Program-made: the position numbers and the translations under genes
Source: Oscillatoriales cyanobacterium
GTDB lineage: Bacteria > Cyanobacteriota > Cyanobacteriia > Cyanobacteriales > Microcoleaceae
DNA: 64,000 nt
Reading direction: 5' to 3'
NCBI GenBank assembly: GCA_004294385.1
Contig: REAP01000018.1
Span: forward strand, 1 to 64,000
Notes under the pieces: model-generated
The model's input: the letters and a program-made list of their open reading frames with translations, nothing else
Told to the model about the DNA's origin: nothing
Databases searched by the model: none
In this document: in pieces, positions 51,216 to 59,246 of the stretch
Layout of the letters: each line of letters begins with the position of its first letter
How positions within the stretch are numbered: position 1 is the stretch's first letter

Positions 51216-51425
51216 TCAATCTCCTAAGTCCCGTCCATGAGTTTCTGCAAGCATTGTAGCATCTGGCCCTCCGTTTTGTGTGTAGTAGCCAGCGGCTTTT
51301 TTGGCGATGATTTCGACTTGTGCGTCTGCGGGAATCTGATTTTCGGGAATGGGGATGCGATCGCACACTTGAATGCCAGAATTGATAATAGCCTCTGTGT
51401 CTGGTAGAGACGCAATCGATCGCAC
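51216..51425 (-). pseudogene. URC1-type GTP cyclohydrolase C-terminal remnant
   Basis: The frame GIQVCDRIPIPENQIPADAQVEIIAKKAAGYYTQ plus a tail ending in GRDLGD and a TGA. The GI-V--RIPIP block resembles the end of the GTP cyclohydrolase II fold (GIEVVERVPL) in the RibA-like URC1 proteins. The N-terminal 300 or more residues are absent. It lies on the strand and in the order (URC1 then URC4) expected for a bacterial URC cluster, now broken by the cyclase gene. Moderate confidence only. Confidence 0.45.
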
Positions 51426-52010
51426 TTAACGCCGATATTATCGCAACTAGACAGACTCGTGATGGTTTGTGTATGGTGGATTTGGAAATTACCACAGGTG
51501 CGATCGCCCAAATTACCGCCGCAGGTACAGAAGCCTCGTCCCAACTTGCAGATATCCCAGTGGTAGATTGTCGCGGTGGCTTAGTTTTTCCTTGCTTTGT
51601 ATATGCACACCCATTTAGACAAAGGTCATGCTTGGGAACGATCGCCAATCCCGATGGAACTTTCTCAAGCGCGATCGCCACAGTAGGCGCTGATGCTCAA
51701 AAAAACTGGAATGCAGACGATGTTTACCGGCGAAGGTCGATGCTTCCTAAAGTGCAGCTACGCCCACGGTACTAAAGCGATCCGCACCCATATCGATAGC
51801 GGGGGCGAACAGTCAACCATTAGTTTAGCAGTATTTGAAGAGTTGCGGGCCGAATGGAGCGATCGGCTAATCTTGCAAGCAGTTTCCCTAGTTTCCCTCG
51901 ACCATTTACTGACACCAGCAGGTGAAAAATTAGCCGACAAAATGAAAGCAGCAGGAATTCCCGTGGCAATTGCTAGTGACAATTGTCGAGATCCGTTTTG
52001 TGGATTTTGA
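51422..52010 (+). pseudogene. codA: Cytosine deaminase (codA-like) pseudogene
   Basis: Segments of CodA in three frames: TRDGLCMVDLEITTGAIAQI and VDCRGGLVFPCFV; then in another frame MHTHLDKGHAWERSP (the metal-binding HxH region); then back in the first, NPDGTFSSAIATVGADAQ; then LKCSYAHGTKAIRTHIDSGG, and finally PVAIASDNCRDPFCGF. At least three frameshifts, and a deletion that removes the DFH and HC-x-S regions between KMKAAG and IPVAIAS. The ancestral enzyme would deaminate cytosine to uracil; with the URC remnants it points to a lost pyrimidine-salvage/catabolism island. Confidence 0.85.
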
Positions 52011-52087
52011 ATTAATAATTCCTATCTTGTAAAATCACAAAATATTTGATATAAATATAAAAGCTAATTCCATCAAGGATGTTTTAA

Positions 52088-52762
52088 GTGAAAGCCGTTA
52101 TTTTATTATCAGGAGGGCTGGATTCCTCAACTGTTTTGTATCAAGCTAAGGCGGATGGTTGCGAGTGTTACGCGATTTCCTTTGATTACCAGCAAAGACA
52201 TCGGCGGGAGTTGGAGTCAGCAAGGGCGATCGCACTTTCGGCCCAAGTTAAGGCACATCAGGTGGTAAACTTTGACTTGACATTGTGGGGCGGTTCGGCT
52301 TTGACGGATAATGAGATGGAATTGCCGATCGACCGTAGTCTCACAGAAATGTCTCAAAACATCCCTATTACCTACGTTCCAGCTAGAAATACGATTTTTC
52401 TCAGCTTTGCCCTCGCCTACGCCGAAACCCTACAAGCTCAGCGAATTTACATCGGTGTGAACGCTTTAGATTATTCCGGTTATCCCGATTGTCGCCTCGA
52501 TTATATCCAAGCCATGCAGGAAGTATTTCGGTTAGGAACAAAGCAGGGCAGAGAAGGAGAAGCTATTAATATTGTAACACCTTTGATCGAACTTAAAAAA
52601 ACCGAAATTATTGAGTTAGGTAACAAGTTGGGAGTGCCTTGGGAGCAAACTTGGTCTTGCTATGCAGGTGGAGAAAATGCCTGCGGTGTTTGCGATTCTT
52701 GTCGGCTGCGGCTGGCGGCTTTTGAGGAATTGGGGTTGAAAGATCCGGTGCCTTACGCTTAA
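52088..52762 (+). CDS. queC: 7-cyano-7-deazaguanine synthase
   Basis: 224 residues. N-type ATP pyrophosphatase motif AVILLSGGLDSSTVLYQAK, FDYQQRHRREL, and TYVPARNTIFLSFALAYAE; C-terminal zinc-binding Cys cluster CYAGGENACGVCDSC. Converts CDG to preQ0 in queuosine biosynthesis. The start is a GTG at 52088 preceded by AAGGATG. No preQ1 riboswitch fold is evident in the 70 bp upstream. Confidence 0.96.
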   Translation: MKAVILLSGGLDSSTVLYQAKADGCECYAISFDYQQRHRRELESARAIALSAQVKAHQVVNFDLTLWGGSALTDNEMELPIDRSLTEMSQNIPITYVPARNTIFLSFALAYAETLQAQRIYIGVNALDYSGYPDCRLDYIQAMQEVFRLGTKQGREGEAINIVTPLIELKKTEIIELGNKLGVPWEQTWSCYAGGENACGVCDSCRLRLAAFEELGLKDPVPYA

Positions 52763-52826
52763 AGATGATTAATAAACCAAATTCTGGTAAGATGTAATAA
52801 ATAAGCTAAAAAGCAAGCAGGTAGCC

Positions 52827-53471
52827 ATGACAGCCACCCTAATTCAGACCCCACAAGCCGGAGTTTTGCTGAAAAATATTAGTTGGCAAACTTACGAATC
52901 TCTGGTAAACGAGCTAGCAGAACAGCGGGGAATTCGTTTAACTTACGATCGCGGAACATTAGAAATTATGACTCCATCAGCACCCCATGAAGGTAACAAA
53001 CAAATCTTAGGACGTTTTGTAGAAACAGTAACAGAAGAATTAAATGTAGAAATTCGTAGCTTGGGTTCTCTGACTTGCAGGCGCGAGGATTTAGAACGTG
53101 GATTAGAACCGGATCAGTGCTACTACATTGACAATGAGGGAATTGTCCGCAACCTCAAGGAAATTGACTTGAATCAAGATCCGCCGCCCGATTTAGTAAT
53201 CGAAATTGACATTACTAGCAGTTCGATTAACCGCATGGAATTGTATGCGAGTTTGGGTGTGCCAGAGCTTTGGCGTTATGACGGTTCGCGTTTAATATTT
53301 TATCAGTTAGAAGGTCAGGAATATGTAGAGCGCGAGGTTTCTCCTCACTTTCCTTTTTTGTCACCATCTGAGATTATGGGATTTGTGGAAAGGCAAAAAG
53401 ATGTGGGGGAAACGTCGATGATTCGAGGGTTTCGGCAGTGGGTGAGGAGTCGGATTGAGTTAGGGGAATGA
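52827..53471 (+). CDS. Uma2 family (DUF820) protein
   Basis: 214 residues. ISWQTYESLVNELAEQRGIRLTYDRGTLEIMTPSAPHEGNKQILGRFVE, GLEPDQCYYI, PPPDLVIEIDITSSSINRMELYASLGVPELWRYDG. Yet another Uma2 subgroup (with 'TYDRGTLEIMTPS'). AGCAGGTAGCC precedes the ATG. Sixty-four bp after queC in the same direction; functional link unlikely. Confidence 0.92.
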   Translation: MTATLIQTPQAGVLLKNISWQTYESLVNELAEQRGIRLTYDRGTLEIMTPSAPHEGNKQILGRFVETVTEELNVEIRSLGSLTCRREDLERGLEPDQCYYIDNEGIVRNLKEIDLNQDPPPDLVIEIDITSSSINRMELYASLGVPELWRYDGSRLIFYQLEGQEYVEREVSPHFPFLSPSEIMGFVERQKDVGETSMIRGFRQWVRSRIELGE

Positions 53472-53897
53472 AAGGGCGATTTATCTGTCTGAAAGCTAAA
53501 AAAATAATTTTTAGCTATAAATTCAAAAGAATACGCAGTCTTTCTTCTACCATAATTAATGTTGCTGGTTACAGGGCGATTCCCTACGGGATAGCTTCGC
53601 TTCACGATCTTTTTTGAATCGATATCATCGCACAGGCGGGACGCCCGTGCCACGATGGAGGGGGGATTGATGAAGGGCGATCGCTCTTTTTGAGAGCGTG
53701 AGATAAAGAAGCGATCGCTTTACTCAATCTTCACCAAGAAGATTTATTATTGACTCGATGAAGGCGGACTTCGTTTGTGTAGACGCGGTTTCAACCGCCG
53801 AGTGATAAAGAAGATAAATTTCCCCACATTTAGTATCGCGCACTCCGACCAAAGAAACCGGGTTTTTACCAAATCTTTCGACTGCGACGAAGTATTC
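53472..53897. other. 426-bp gap filled with dispersed repeats
   Basis: Contains TCCCTACGGGATAGCTTCGC-type palindromes (53580-53610), HIP1 octamers near 53680 and 53712, the GGCGGACTTCG...GCGGTTTCAACCGC family copy (53762-53806), and AAACCGGGTTTTTACC (53859-53875) as the first arm of the AAACCCGGTTTC family whose second arm is inside the rph 3' end. No gene is seen. Confidence 0.75.
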
Positions 53898-54611
53898 TCA
53901 AAAAAACCCGGTTTCTGGACTCCCATACTCCTGAATCCCGGTTTCTGCCATATCCAAAATTTGATTTAACTGACTGCGACTGAAACTTCCCTCTTCCGCA
54001 GTTCCCTGAATTTCAATAATATTCAAATCCCCATTCATTACCACATTACAATCAATTTCCGCCGCCACATCTTCCACATAATTCAAGTCTAAAAATAGCT
54101 CGTTTTCCAAAAGTCCCACAGACACGGCCGCCACTTGACGCACAAGGGGCGATCGCACCAAATCACCTTTTTGCACCAACTTATTCAAAGCGTCAGCCAC
54201 AGCCACAAACGCGCCATTAATAGAAGTCGTGCGAGTCCCCGCATCTGCCTGCAACACATCAGCATCTACAATAATGGTACGTTCGCCCAAAAGTTCCATA
54301 TCCAAGCACGATCGCAAACTCCGGCCAATCAACCGCTGAATCTCTTGAGTGCGCCCCGATAATTTCATAAATTCCCGCTCTTGACGCTGCGGCGTAGAGC
54401 CTGGTAACATTCGGTACTCCGCAGTCAGCCAACCTTTGCCAGTATTCTCCAGAAACCTAGGCACTCCCGGCTTAATCGTAACGCTGCACAGTACCTGAGT
54501 ATCGCCGCTTTTCGCTAGCACTGAACCGCTGGCAAATTTGTTGAATTCGCGATCGAAACTAATCGGACGAAGTTGATTTGGCTGTCTGCCATCGGCACGT
54601 TTTATGGACAT
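53898..54611 (-). CDS. rph: Ribonuclease PH
   Basis: 237 residues. [96 protein letters not shown] and [19 protein letters not shown]. Phosphorolytic 3' trimming of tRNA. The final residues ETGFF and the TGA stop come from a copy of the AAACCCGGTTTC dispersed repeat; the normal family C-terminus is about the same length, so little is lost. Ribosome site is not clear. Confidence 0.96.
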   Translation of the reverse strand: MSIKRADGRQPNQLRPISFDREFNKFASGSVLAKSGDTQVLCSVTIKPGVPRFLENTGKGWLTAEYRMLPGSTPQRQEREFMKLSGRTQEIQRLIGRSLRSCLDMELLGERTIIVDADVLQADAGTRTTSINGAFVAVADALNKLVQKGDLVRSPLVRQVAAVSVGLLENELFLDLNYVEDVAAEIDCNVVMNGDLNIIEIQGTAEEGSFSRSQLNQILDMAETGIQEYGSPETGFF

Positions 54612-54614
54612 AAG

Positions 54615-54842
54615 TTATTTGTTATTTGTTATTTGTTATTTGTTATTTGTTATTAGTGATTGGTAATCACTGAGATCTTGCACCATTCTCAACTAGCCTT
54701 TCACGGACGGGCAGGATGCCCATCCCACAAGAAAATTTAATTTTTGTGGAACAGGCATCTTGCCTGTTCTTGAGAATAGTGAAAGATGTGAGTAATAATC
54801 AACAAATAACGACTGATGACTAATGACTAATGACTAATGACT
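54615..54842. repeat. STRRs and hairpin repeats between rph and adk
   Basis: TTATTTG heptamers (54618-54652), a ACGGGCAGGATGCCCATCCC hairpin-type repeat (54707-), the GAACAGGC-N5-GCCTGTTC repeat (54749-54769), and TGACTAA heptamers (54815-54842) that overlap the adk stop region. Confidence 0.88.
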
Positions 54843-55388
54843 ATTAACAACTTTAAGAATATCTTGCTGCACTTGTTCAGGAGATTGGTCGCCGTTGATA
54901 ATTAACAGCTTTTTGCGATGCTCATAATAATCTACAATCGGGAGAGTTTGCTCGTGGTATAAATCGAGCCGGCGCTGCAAAATTTCTGGACTATCGTCCG
55001 ATCGATCTCGTTCGATCGATCGACTCAACAACACCTCCGTCGGAACCTTCAACCAAATCGCCCAATCTAGCTGTTGTGCCAAATCTGAGAGCAAAAAATC
55101 CAACTCCTCACCTTGAAAAGCCGTTCGCGGATAGCCCTCCAACACCCAGCCATTAAAGACATCCCACAGCAGCAGTCGGCGGCGAATGAATTGAATCATC
55201 GTTGCGTCAGGAACTAATTCCCCTGTTTCCACATAAGGCATCGCCAACTTGCCCAAATCTGTTTCAGAAGCAATCGCCTCCCGCAGAATATCCCCCAAAG
55301 CCAGCAAAGGAATGCTCAAATTGCTGCACAGTTGTTGTGCCTGAGTTCCCTTTCCCGCTCCAGGCCCTCCCAGAATCACCAATCTCAC
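54834..55388 (-). CDS. adk: Adenylate kinase family protein
   Basis: 184 residues. P-loop LGGPGAGKGTQAQQL, the AMP-binding LALGDILREAI and VLEGYPRTAFQGEEL, and a short LID without the zinc Cys set (ERDRSDDSPEILQRRLDLYHEQT). AMP + ATP to 2 ADP. Short-LID enzymes are usual in cyanobacteria. The start is GTG at 55388, with GGAGCAAGG upstream. This is not the ribosomal-operon adk position, so it may be a second copy; the last codons (NSH*) lie next to heptamer repeats. Confidence 0.9.
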   Translation of the reverse strand: MRLVILGGPGAGKGTQAQQLCSNLSIPLLALGDILREAIASETDLGKLAMPYVETGELVPDATMIQFIRRRLLLWDVFNGWVLEGYPRTAFQGEELDFLLSDLAQQLDWAIWLKVPTEVLLSRSIERDRSDDSPEILQRRLDLYHEQTLPIVDYYEHRKKLLIINGDQSPEQVQQDILKVVNSH

Positions 55389-55613
55389 TGTGCCTTGCTC
55401 CTAGTGCCACGACATTCAAAGTTTACCTGTTATTGAGATTAATCGGGCAAAATGGCTGCGATCGCCTCTATCGCTAGCTTCTGATAACTGGTATATCTAG
55501 CGTTCGATCCGATTTGCGATCGGCCAGGTACACTATATATTGTCAAGCAGGCTTCTTCCATCTCAAGGTCGAAGCAGCCCTCAAGACTTAGTTGTTGATT
55601 AGATTATTGCCCT

Positions 55614-56150
55614 ATGGTTGCCCAGTTAAAAACTCCTAACCTCAATTTGACCCACAGCTTGCCCTACACTGTTGAAGGGCTGGTGCAAGTCTTTACAGGC
55701 CCGCACCGCTGCTTTTTTACAACTGTGATGGCTCAGGCGCTACGAATTGCAGGACAGGGGACTGCGGTGCTAGCGGTACAGTTCCTCAAAGGGGGAATTA
55801 ATCAAGGACACCAGCATCCGATGCGGCTGGGGCAGAATTTAGATTGGGTGCGGTGCGATTTGCCACGCTGCATTGATAATGCTGATTTGGATGAATTGGA
55901 ACTAGGTGCGATCGCCCAATTGTGGCAGTATGTTCAAGAAATTGTCCGCGAAGGTCGTTATGCTTTAGTCATTCTGGATGAATTAAGTTTAGCAGTTAAT
56001 TTTGGTTTGATTCCCGAATCAGAAGTGCTGGCATTAATTGATAGTAAACCACATCATTTGGATCTGATTTTTACCGGCCCATCAATGCCGCAAGGAATTT
56101 TGGATGTGGCAGATCAAATTACTGAAATTCGCCGCACTCAAGGACATTAG
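55614..56150 (+). CDS. CobO/BtuR-like P-loop family protein with degenerate Walker A
   Basis: 178 residues. Its order of motifs follows corrinoid adenosyltransferase CobO: VFTGPHRCFFTTVMAQALRIAGQGTAVLAVQFLKGG, QHPMRLGQNLDWVRCD, and YALVILDELSLAVNFGLI (Walker B), HHLDLIFTGPSMPQGILDVADQITEI. The P-loop, normally G-D/N-G-K-G-K-T-T, reads GPHRCFFTT: both Lys are missing, so ATP binding in the standard way is unlikely. Conserved length and open frame suggest it is still a used protein, perhaps with a non-enzymatic or altered role. Cyanobacterial genomes often carry this paralogue. Confidence 0.8.
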   Translation: MVAQLKTPNLNLTHSLPYTVEGLVQVFTGPHRCFFTTVMAQALRIAGQGTAVLAVQFLKGGINQGHQHPMRLGQNLDWVRCDLPRCIDNADLDELELGAIAQLWQYVQEIVREGRYALVILDELSLAVNFGLIPESEVLALIDSKPHHLDLIFTGPSMPQGILDVADQITEIRRTQGH

Positions 56151-56162
56151 ATATCGACCATA

Positions 56163-56310
56163 TTTCTTGTGGAACAGGCATCTCTTCGGCCCTTCGACTA
56201 CGCTCAGGGAACTGATACCGCTTCCTGAGCGTAGTCGAAGGACAGGACAATGATCGCGGTTCCTGAGCGTAGTCGAAGGACAGGGAACCGCCTGCCTGTT
56301 GAAGACTGGC
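56163..56310. repeat. GAACAGGC hairpin split by CCTGAGCGTAGTCGAAGG repeats
   Basis: The left half GAACAGGCATCT (56172-56183) and the right half GCCTGTT (56294-56300) of one hairpin repeat are separated by about 110 bp. The insertion holds three copies of the TTCGACTACGCTCAGG repeat in both orientations. Beyond it, AACAGTT/AACAGTC heptamers (56359-56400) and an ATTCCGGT-ACA-ACCGGAAT palindrome lead to the EamA gene. Confidence 0.88.
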
Positions 56311-56428
56311 TTTTATGTAAATGTCTAATAATTCAAGTTGCGATATCCCGTGAAAAAAAAGTTAACAGTTAACAGTCAACAGTTAACAGTCAACAATAAA
56401 CAATCATTCCGGTACAACCGGAATTGAT

Positions 56429-57340
56429 ATGAATCTGCCCAAAACAATACCGAATTGGTCGATCGCACCAATCTTAATAATCGGCATTTTAGCCGTCTCA
56501 ACATCCTCAATCCTAATTAGACTAACCAACAGTTCAGCAAACAGTGGTGGCCTCGGTTTCAGCCTGGTACTCGCAGCTTCTCGCTTGACAATATCAGCCT
56601 TAATTCTGCTTCCAGCTTGGTCAAAAATTCAGTGGAATACGCTGCAACCGGGAGCTCGGCGCTACGGGGCCGCTGCTGGTTTGTGTCTCGCCCTGCACTT
56701 CGCCCTGTGGATTACCTCACTTTCCTATACTTCGATCGCAGCTTCCACCGCCCTAGTCACCACAAATCCCGTCTGGGTAGCGCTCTTGTCTCGGTTCTGG
56801 TTTGGCGAAAAACTCAGCAAATTGTCCGTAGCGGGCATTGCAGTGGCTCTGGGAGGGACGATCGCGATCGCTCTAGGTAGTGCTAGTGGTAGCAGCGGTG
56901 ATGGTAGCAGCGTCATGTTGGGTAACTTCCTGGCGCTAGCAGGTTCCTGGGCTGTCAGCTTGTATTTGCTTTGTGGCCGGGAAGCTCAACGGCGGGGATT
57001 GGGAATTGGTGGTTATGTGGCGATCGCATATACTGTAGCTGCGATCGTGCTTTTGCCTCTACCCTTAGTCTTCAAAACCAGTTATACAGACTATCCGCAC
57101 ATTGTATATTTTTACATTTTATTAACCGCTGCTTTGCCTCAATTAGTCGGCCACACGATTTTGAATTGGGCTGTGGTAAGGGTATCGCCAACTTTGGTAA
57201 GTCTGGCTATTTTGTTTGAACCTGTGGGCGCTAGTTGTTTGGGTTATTTGGTGTTTGGGGAAGCGCCGGGGCCGATGGTATTGGTGGGTGCTGGGGTGTT
57301 ATTGTTCGGAGTTGCGATCGGCACTTTTGGAGCAAAATAG
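56429..57340 (+). CDS. DMT family (EamA) transporter
   Basis: 303 residues with ten predicted membrane helices in two EamA halves: GILAVSTSSILIRLTNSS...AASRLTISALILLPAWSKI and the second repeat with MLGNFLALAGSWAVSLYLLCGREAQRRGLGIGGYVAIAYTVAA. Conserved 'ALTTTNPVWVALLSRFWFGEKLS'. Drug/metabolite exporter family; substrate cannot be predicted. The ATG lies directly at the end of a dispersed palindrome (GGAATTGATATG), with no ribosome site. Confidence 0.9.
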   Translation: MNLPKTIPNWSIAPILIIGILAVSTSSILIRLTNSSANSGGLGFSLVLAASRLTISALILLPAWSKIQWNTLQPGARRYGAAAGLCLALHFALWITSLSYTSIAASTALVTTNPVWVALLSRFWFGEKLSKLSVAGIAVALGGTIAIALGSASGSSGDGSSVMLGNFLALAGSWAVSLYLLCGREAQRRGLGIGGYVAIAYTVAAIVLLPLPLVFKTSYTDYPHIVYFYILLTAALPQLVGHTILNWAVVRVSPTLVSLAILFEPVGASCLGYLVFGEAPGPMVLVGAGVLLFGVAIGTFGAK

Positions 57341-57370
57341 TTAATATAGGAATTACCCATAAATATCAAA

Positions 57371-57655
57371 GAAACCGGGTTTTTCACCTGTCAAAGGTAG
57401 GGATACAGTATTTGCCTAAAAAACCCGGTTTCTACCGAGATGTTGCACCATTCTCAATTAGCTGTAGGGGCGGGTTCGCGAGTAGCCTTAAAGGTTACAG
57501 ACAGGTTAAATAAACCCGCCCTCCTCTCCTCTTCTTCCTTCTTCCTTCTTCCTTCTTCCTTCTTCCTTCTTCCTTCTTCCTTCTTCCTGAAGCGTTCCCT
57601 GAGCGAAGTCGAAGGGCCTTCTTCCTTCTTCCTTCTTCCTTCTTCCTTCTTCTAT
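57371..57655. repeat. Three repeat families upstream of the m5C methyltransferase gene
   Basis: GAAACCGGGTTTTTC and AAAACCCGGTTTC (57371-57438), the GTAGGGGCGGGTTCGCG / AAACCCGCCC pair (57464-57520), then CTTCTTC heptamers (57527-57590, 57618-57655) interrupted by CCCTGAGCGAAGTCGAAGGG (57597-57616). The array ends four bases before the ATG of the next gene. Confidence 0.9.
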
Positions 57656-57658
57656 AAA

Positions 57659-58552
57659 ATGAGAACAGTAGATTTATTTGCAGGCTGTGGAGGCTTGTCA
57701 CTCGGATTTGAAAATGCTGGATTCAATATAGTAGCAGCTTTTGACTACTGGCATCCAGCTATTCAAGTATATAAAGAAAACTTCCAACATCCCATATTTG
57801 AGAAAGACCTATCACAAGCAGATGTCTGTTCATTTATCAGTGATTTCAATCCAGATATGATTATTGGTGGGCCTCCATGCCAAGATTTTTCCAGCGCAGG
57901 TAAAAGAGATGAGAATCTTGGGAGAGCAGATTTATCCTTAGCCTTTGCGAAGATTATTACTAGCATTAAGCCTAGATGGTTTGTCATGGAGAACGTTGCC
58001 AGAATTCAAAAAAGCCAAATTCTAGAGGAGGTTTTAGAAACATTTAGAACCAGTGGCTATGGTTTAAGTTCTTCTGTTTTGAATGCCAGCTATTGTGGAG
58101 TTCCGCAAGCTAGAAAACGATATTTTTTGATTGGTGAATTGGATGGAGAAGATGGCATTTTGAATTCTTATCTAACAAAACATCAGTCTAAAACTCCTAT
58201 GAATGTTTTTGAATATTTAGGTGATGATTTAGGTATTGAGTATTTTTATCGGCATCCGAGAAGCTATAAGAGAAGGGGAGTTTTCAGCATCCACGAACCT
58301 AGTCCGACAGTTCGAGGTGTTAATCGTCCAATTCCCAAGACATACAAGAAGCATGAAGGAGATTTGTGCGATATTGACGAGAAGTTGCGCCCTTTGACGA
58401 CTATTGAGCGGAGTTATATTCAAACATTTCCTAAGACGTTTAAGTTTAAGGGAAATAAGTCAGATTTAGAACAAATGATTGGTAATGCTGTTCCCGTCAA
58501 GCTGGCTGAGTATGTGGCTGGCTGTATCCTTGAATATATTCAACAGGACTAA
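57659..58552 (+). CDS. DNA (cytosine-5) methyltransferase
   Basis: 297 residues. All key m5C motifs: I DLFAGCGGLSLGFENAGF, IV GGPPCQDFS (catalytic Cys), VI MENVARI, VIII PQARKRYFLIG, a short target-recognition region around GVFSIHEPSPTVRGVNRP, IX and X MIGNAVPVKLAEYVA. No restriction endonuclease gene lies next to it, so it is an orphan in this window. Whether it methylates the HIP1 core (CGATCG), as an m5C enzyme does in Synechocystis, cannot be told from the sequence. The ATG is preceded directly by a CT-rich STRR, without any ribosome binding site. Confidence 0.93.
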   Translation: MRTVDLFAGCGGLSLGFENAGFNIVAAFDYWHPAIQVYKENFQHPIFEKDLSQADVCSFISDFNPDMIIGGPPCQDFSSAGKRDENLGRADLSLAFAKIITSIKPRWFVMENVARIQKSQILEEVLETFRTSGYGLSSSVLNASYCGVPQARKRYFLIGELDGEDGILNSYLTKHQSKTPMNVFEYLGDDLGIEYFYRHPRSYKRRGVFSIHEPSPTVRGVNRPIPKTYKKHEGDLCDIDEKLRPLTTIERSYIQTFPKTFKFKGNKSDLEQMIGNAVPVKLAEYVAGCILEYIQQD

Positions 58553-58603
58553 GGCAAAAGAAACCGGGTTTCTATCAAAAATTGTTGCTTTTTTTGTCTC
58601 TCA

Positions 58604-58957
58604 TCAAACAGTAGCAAATTCCGTCAAAGGTCTTTTGCTAGGATGATGAAACCCCAAAACAATATCGCCCTTAGAAATTCCGGCTGCTAGTAAATCATCA
58701 ACTACACATAAATTTGTTAAATCTTCTTCTACCCAAATTTTACCATCTTTAATCCGAAGATACATCGTCACATAGCGAACCCGTTCTTTACCATTCCAGC
58801 CAGAACGAAACCAGAGATATTGATCTCGTTCTTCATCAAATGCCAGACGATCATCTGGATCTAATTCATCTAATGCGATCGCCCCCTGGATTTTCATCTG
58901 ATAATATTCTGTCAATATCTTTTTAATTGTGTTGCGATAGTATTCTAATTTATCCAT
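58604..58957 (-). CDS. xisI: XisI-family protein
   Basis: 117 residues: MDKLEYYRNTIKKILTEYYQMKIQGAIALDELDPDDRLAFDEERDQYLWFRSGWNGKERVRYVTMYLRIKDGKIWVEEDLTN in parts, and ISKGDIVLGFHHPSKRP at the end. This is the XisI family, first described as an excision-controlling factor of the fdxN element in Anabaena, now known as a widely spread pair with XisH in cyanobacteria, most without such elements. The start overlaps a truncated xisH by 13 bp. Confidence 0.93.
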   Translation of the reverse strand: MDKLEYYRNTIKKILTEYYQMKIQGAIALDELDPDDRLAFDEERDQYLWFRSGWNGKERVRYVTMYLRIKDGKIWVEEDLTNLCVVDDLLAAGISKGDIVLGFHHPSKRPLTEFATV

Positions 58958-59082
58958 TGTATAATTTCCTCCTTTTTCATCTCAACTGTCATTAATAGCA
59001 GCCGATTTTCCTTGGCAATTAATTGTATCGACTTGCGTTGAAAAAACTCTTGATATACGGCATCATCAATTCCCAAAAACCT
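58945..59082 (-). pseudogene. xisH: Truncated xisH (C-terminal part only)
   Basis: The frame reads FLGIDDAVYQEFFQRKSIQL and on to KKEEIIQWIN with a TAG stop at 58945, overlapping xisI. This matches the last 45 or so residues of XisH proteins (FLAIxxxxYxxFFxxxxIQ...EEIxxWI). The N-terminal two-thirds, with the PD-(D/E)XK-like core, are missing; the break coincides with a GTAGGGGCGGGTT repeat at 59081. The repeat probably replaced the 5' end of the gene, leaving xisI orphaned. Confidence 0.75.
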
Positions 59083-59117
59083 GTAGGGGCGGGTTCACCA
59101 ACAATATATAACGATCG

Positions 59118-59246
59118 CTAACAATCTAAATAAACCCGCCCGAACCCCACCAATAACCCACTAACAATCTAAATAAACCCGCCCGAACCCCACCAATAAC
59201 CTACTAACAATCTAAATAAACCCGCCCGAACCCCACCAATAACCTA
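59118..59246. repeat. Three 43-bp tandem repeats ending in the next gene's stop codon
   Basis: Copies begin CTAACAATCTAAATAAACCC at 59118, 59161 and 59204 with a constant 43-bp period; they contain CCCGCCCGAACCCC. The final copy supplies the TAG stop of the glycosyltransferase gene (59244-59246). Confidence 0.93.

Noticed and set aside
51178..51681. 167-aa minus-strand frame
   Set aside because: It lies antisense to the codA pseudogene and crosses the URC1 remnant in another frame; no conserved motif.
52013..52087. preQ1 riboswitch upstream of queC
   Set aside because: The short AT-rich leader lacks a C-rich loop-stem pattern that I can fold into a preQ1 aptamer.
57659..58957. Restriction-modification system
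   Set aside because: Only the methyltransferase is present; the next gene is XisI, not a nuclease.
59118..59246. Three regular 43-bp units resembling a short CRISPR array
   Set aside because: The whole unit is repeated with no variable spacers, there are no cas genes and the sequence belongs to a dispersed GGGCGGGTTT family.
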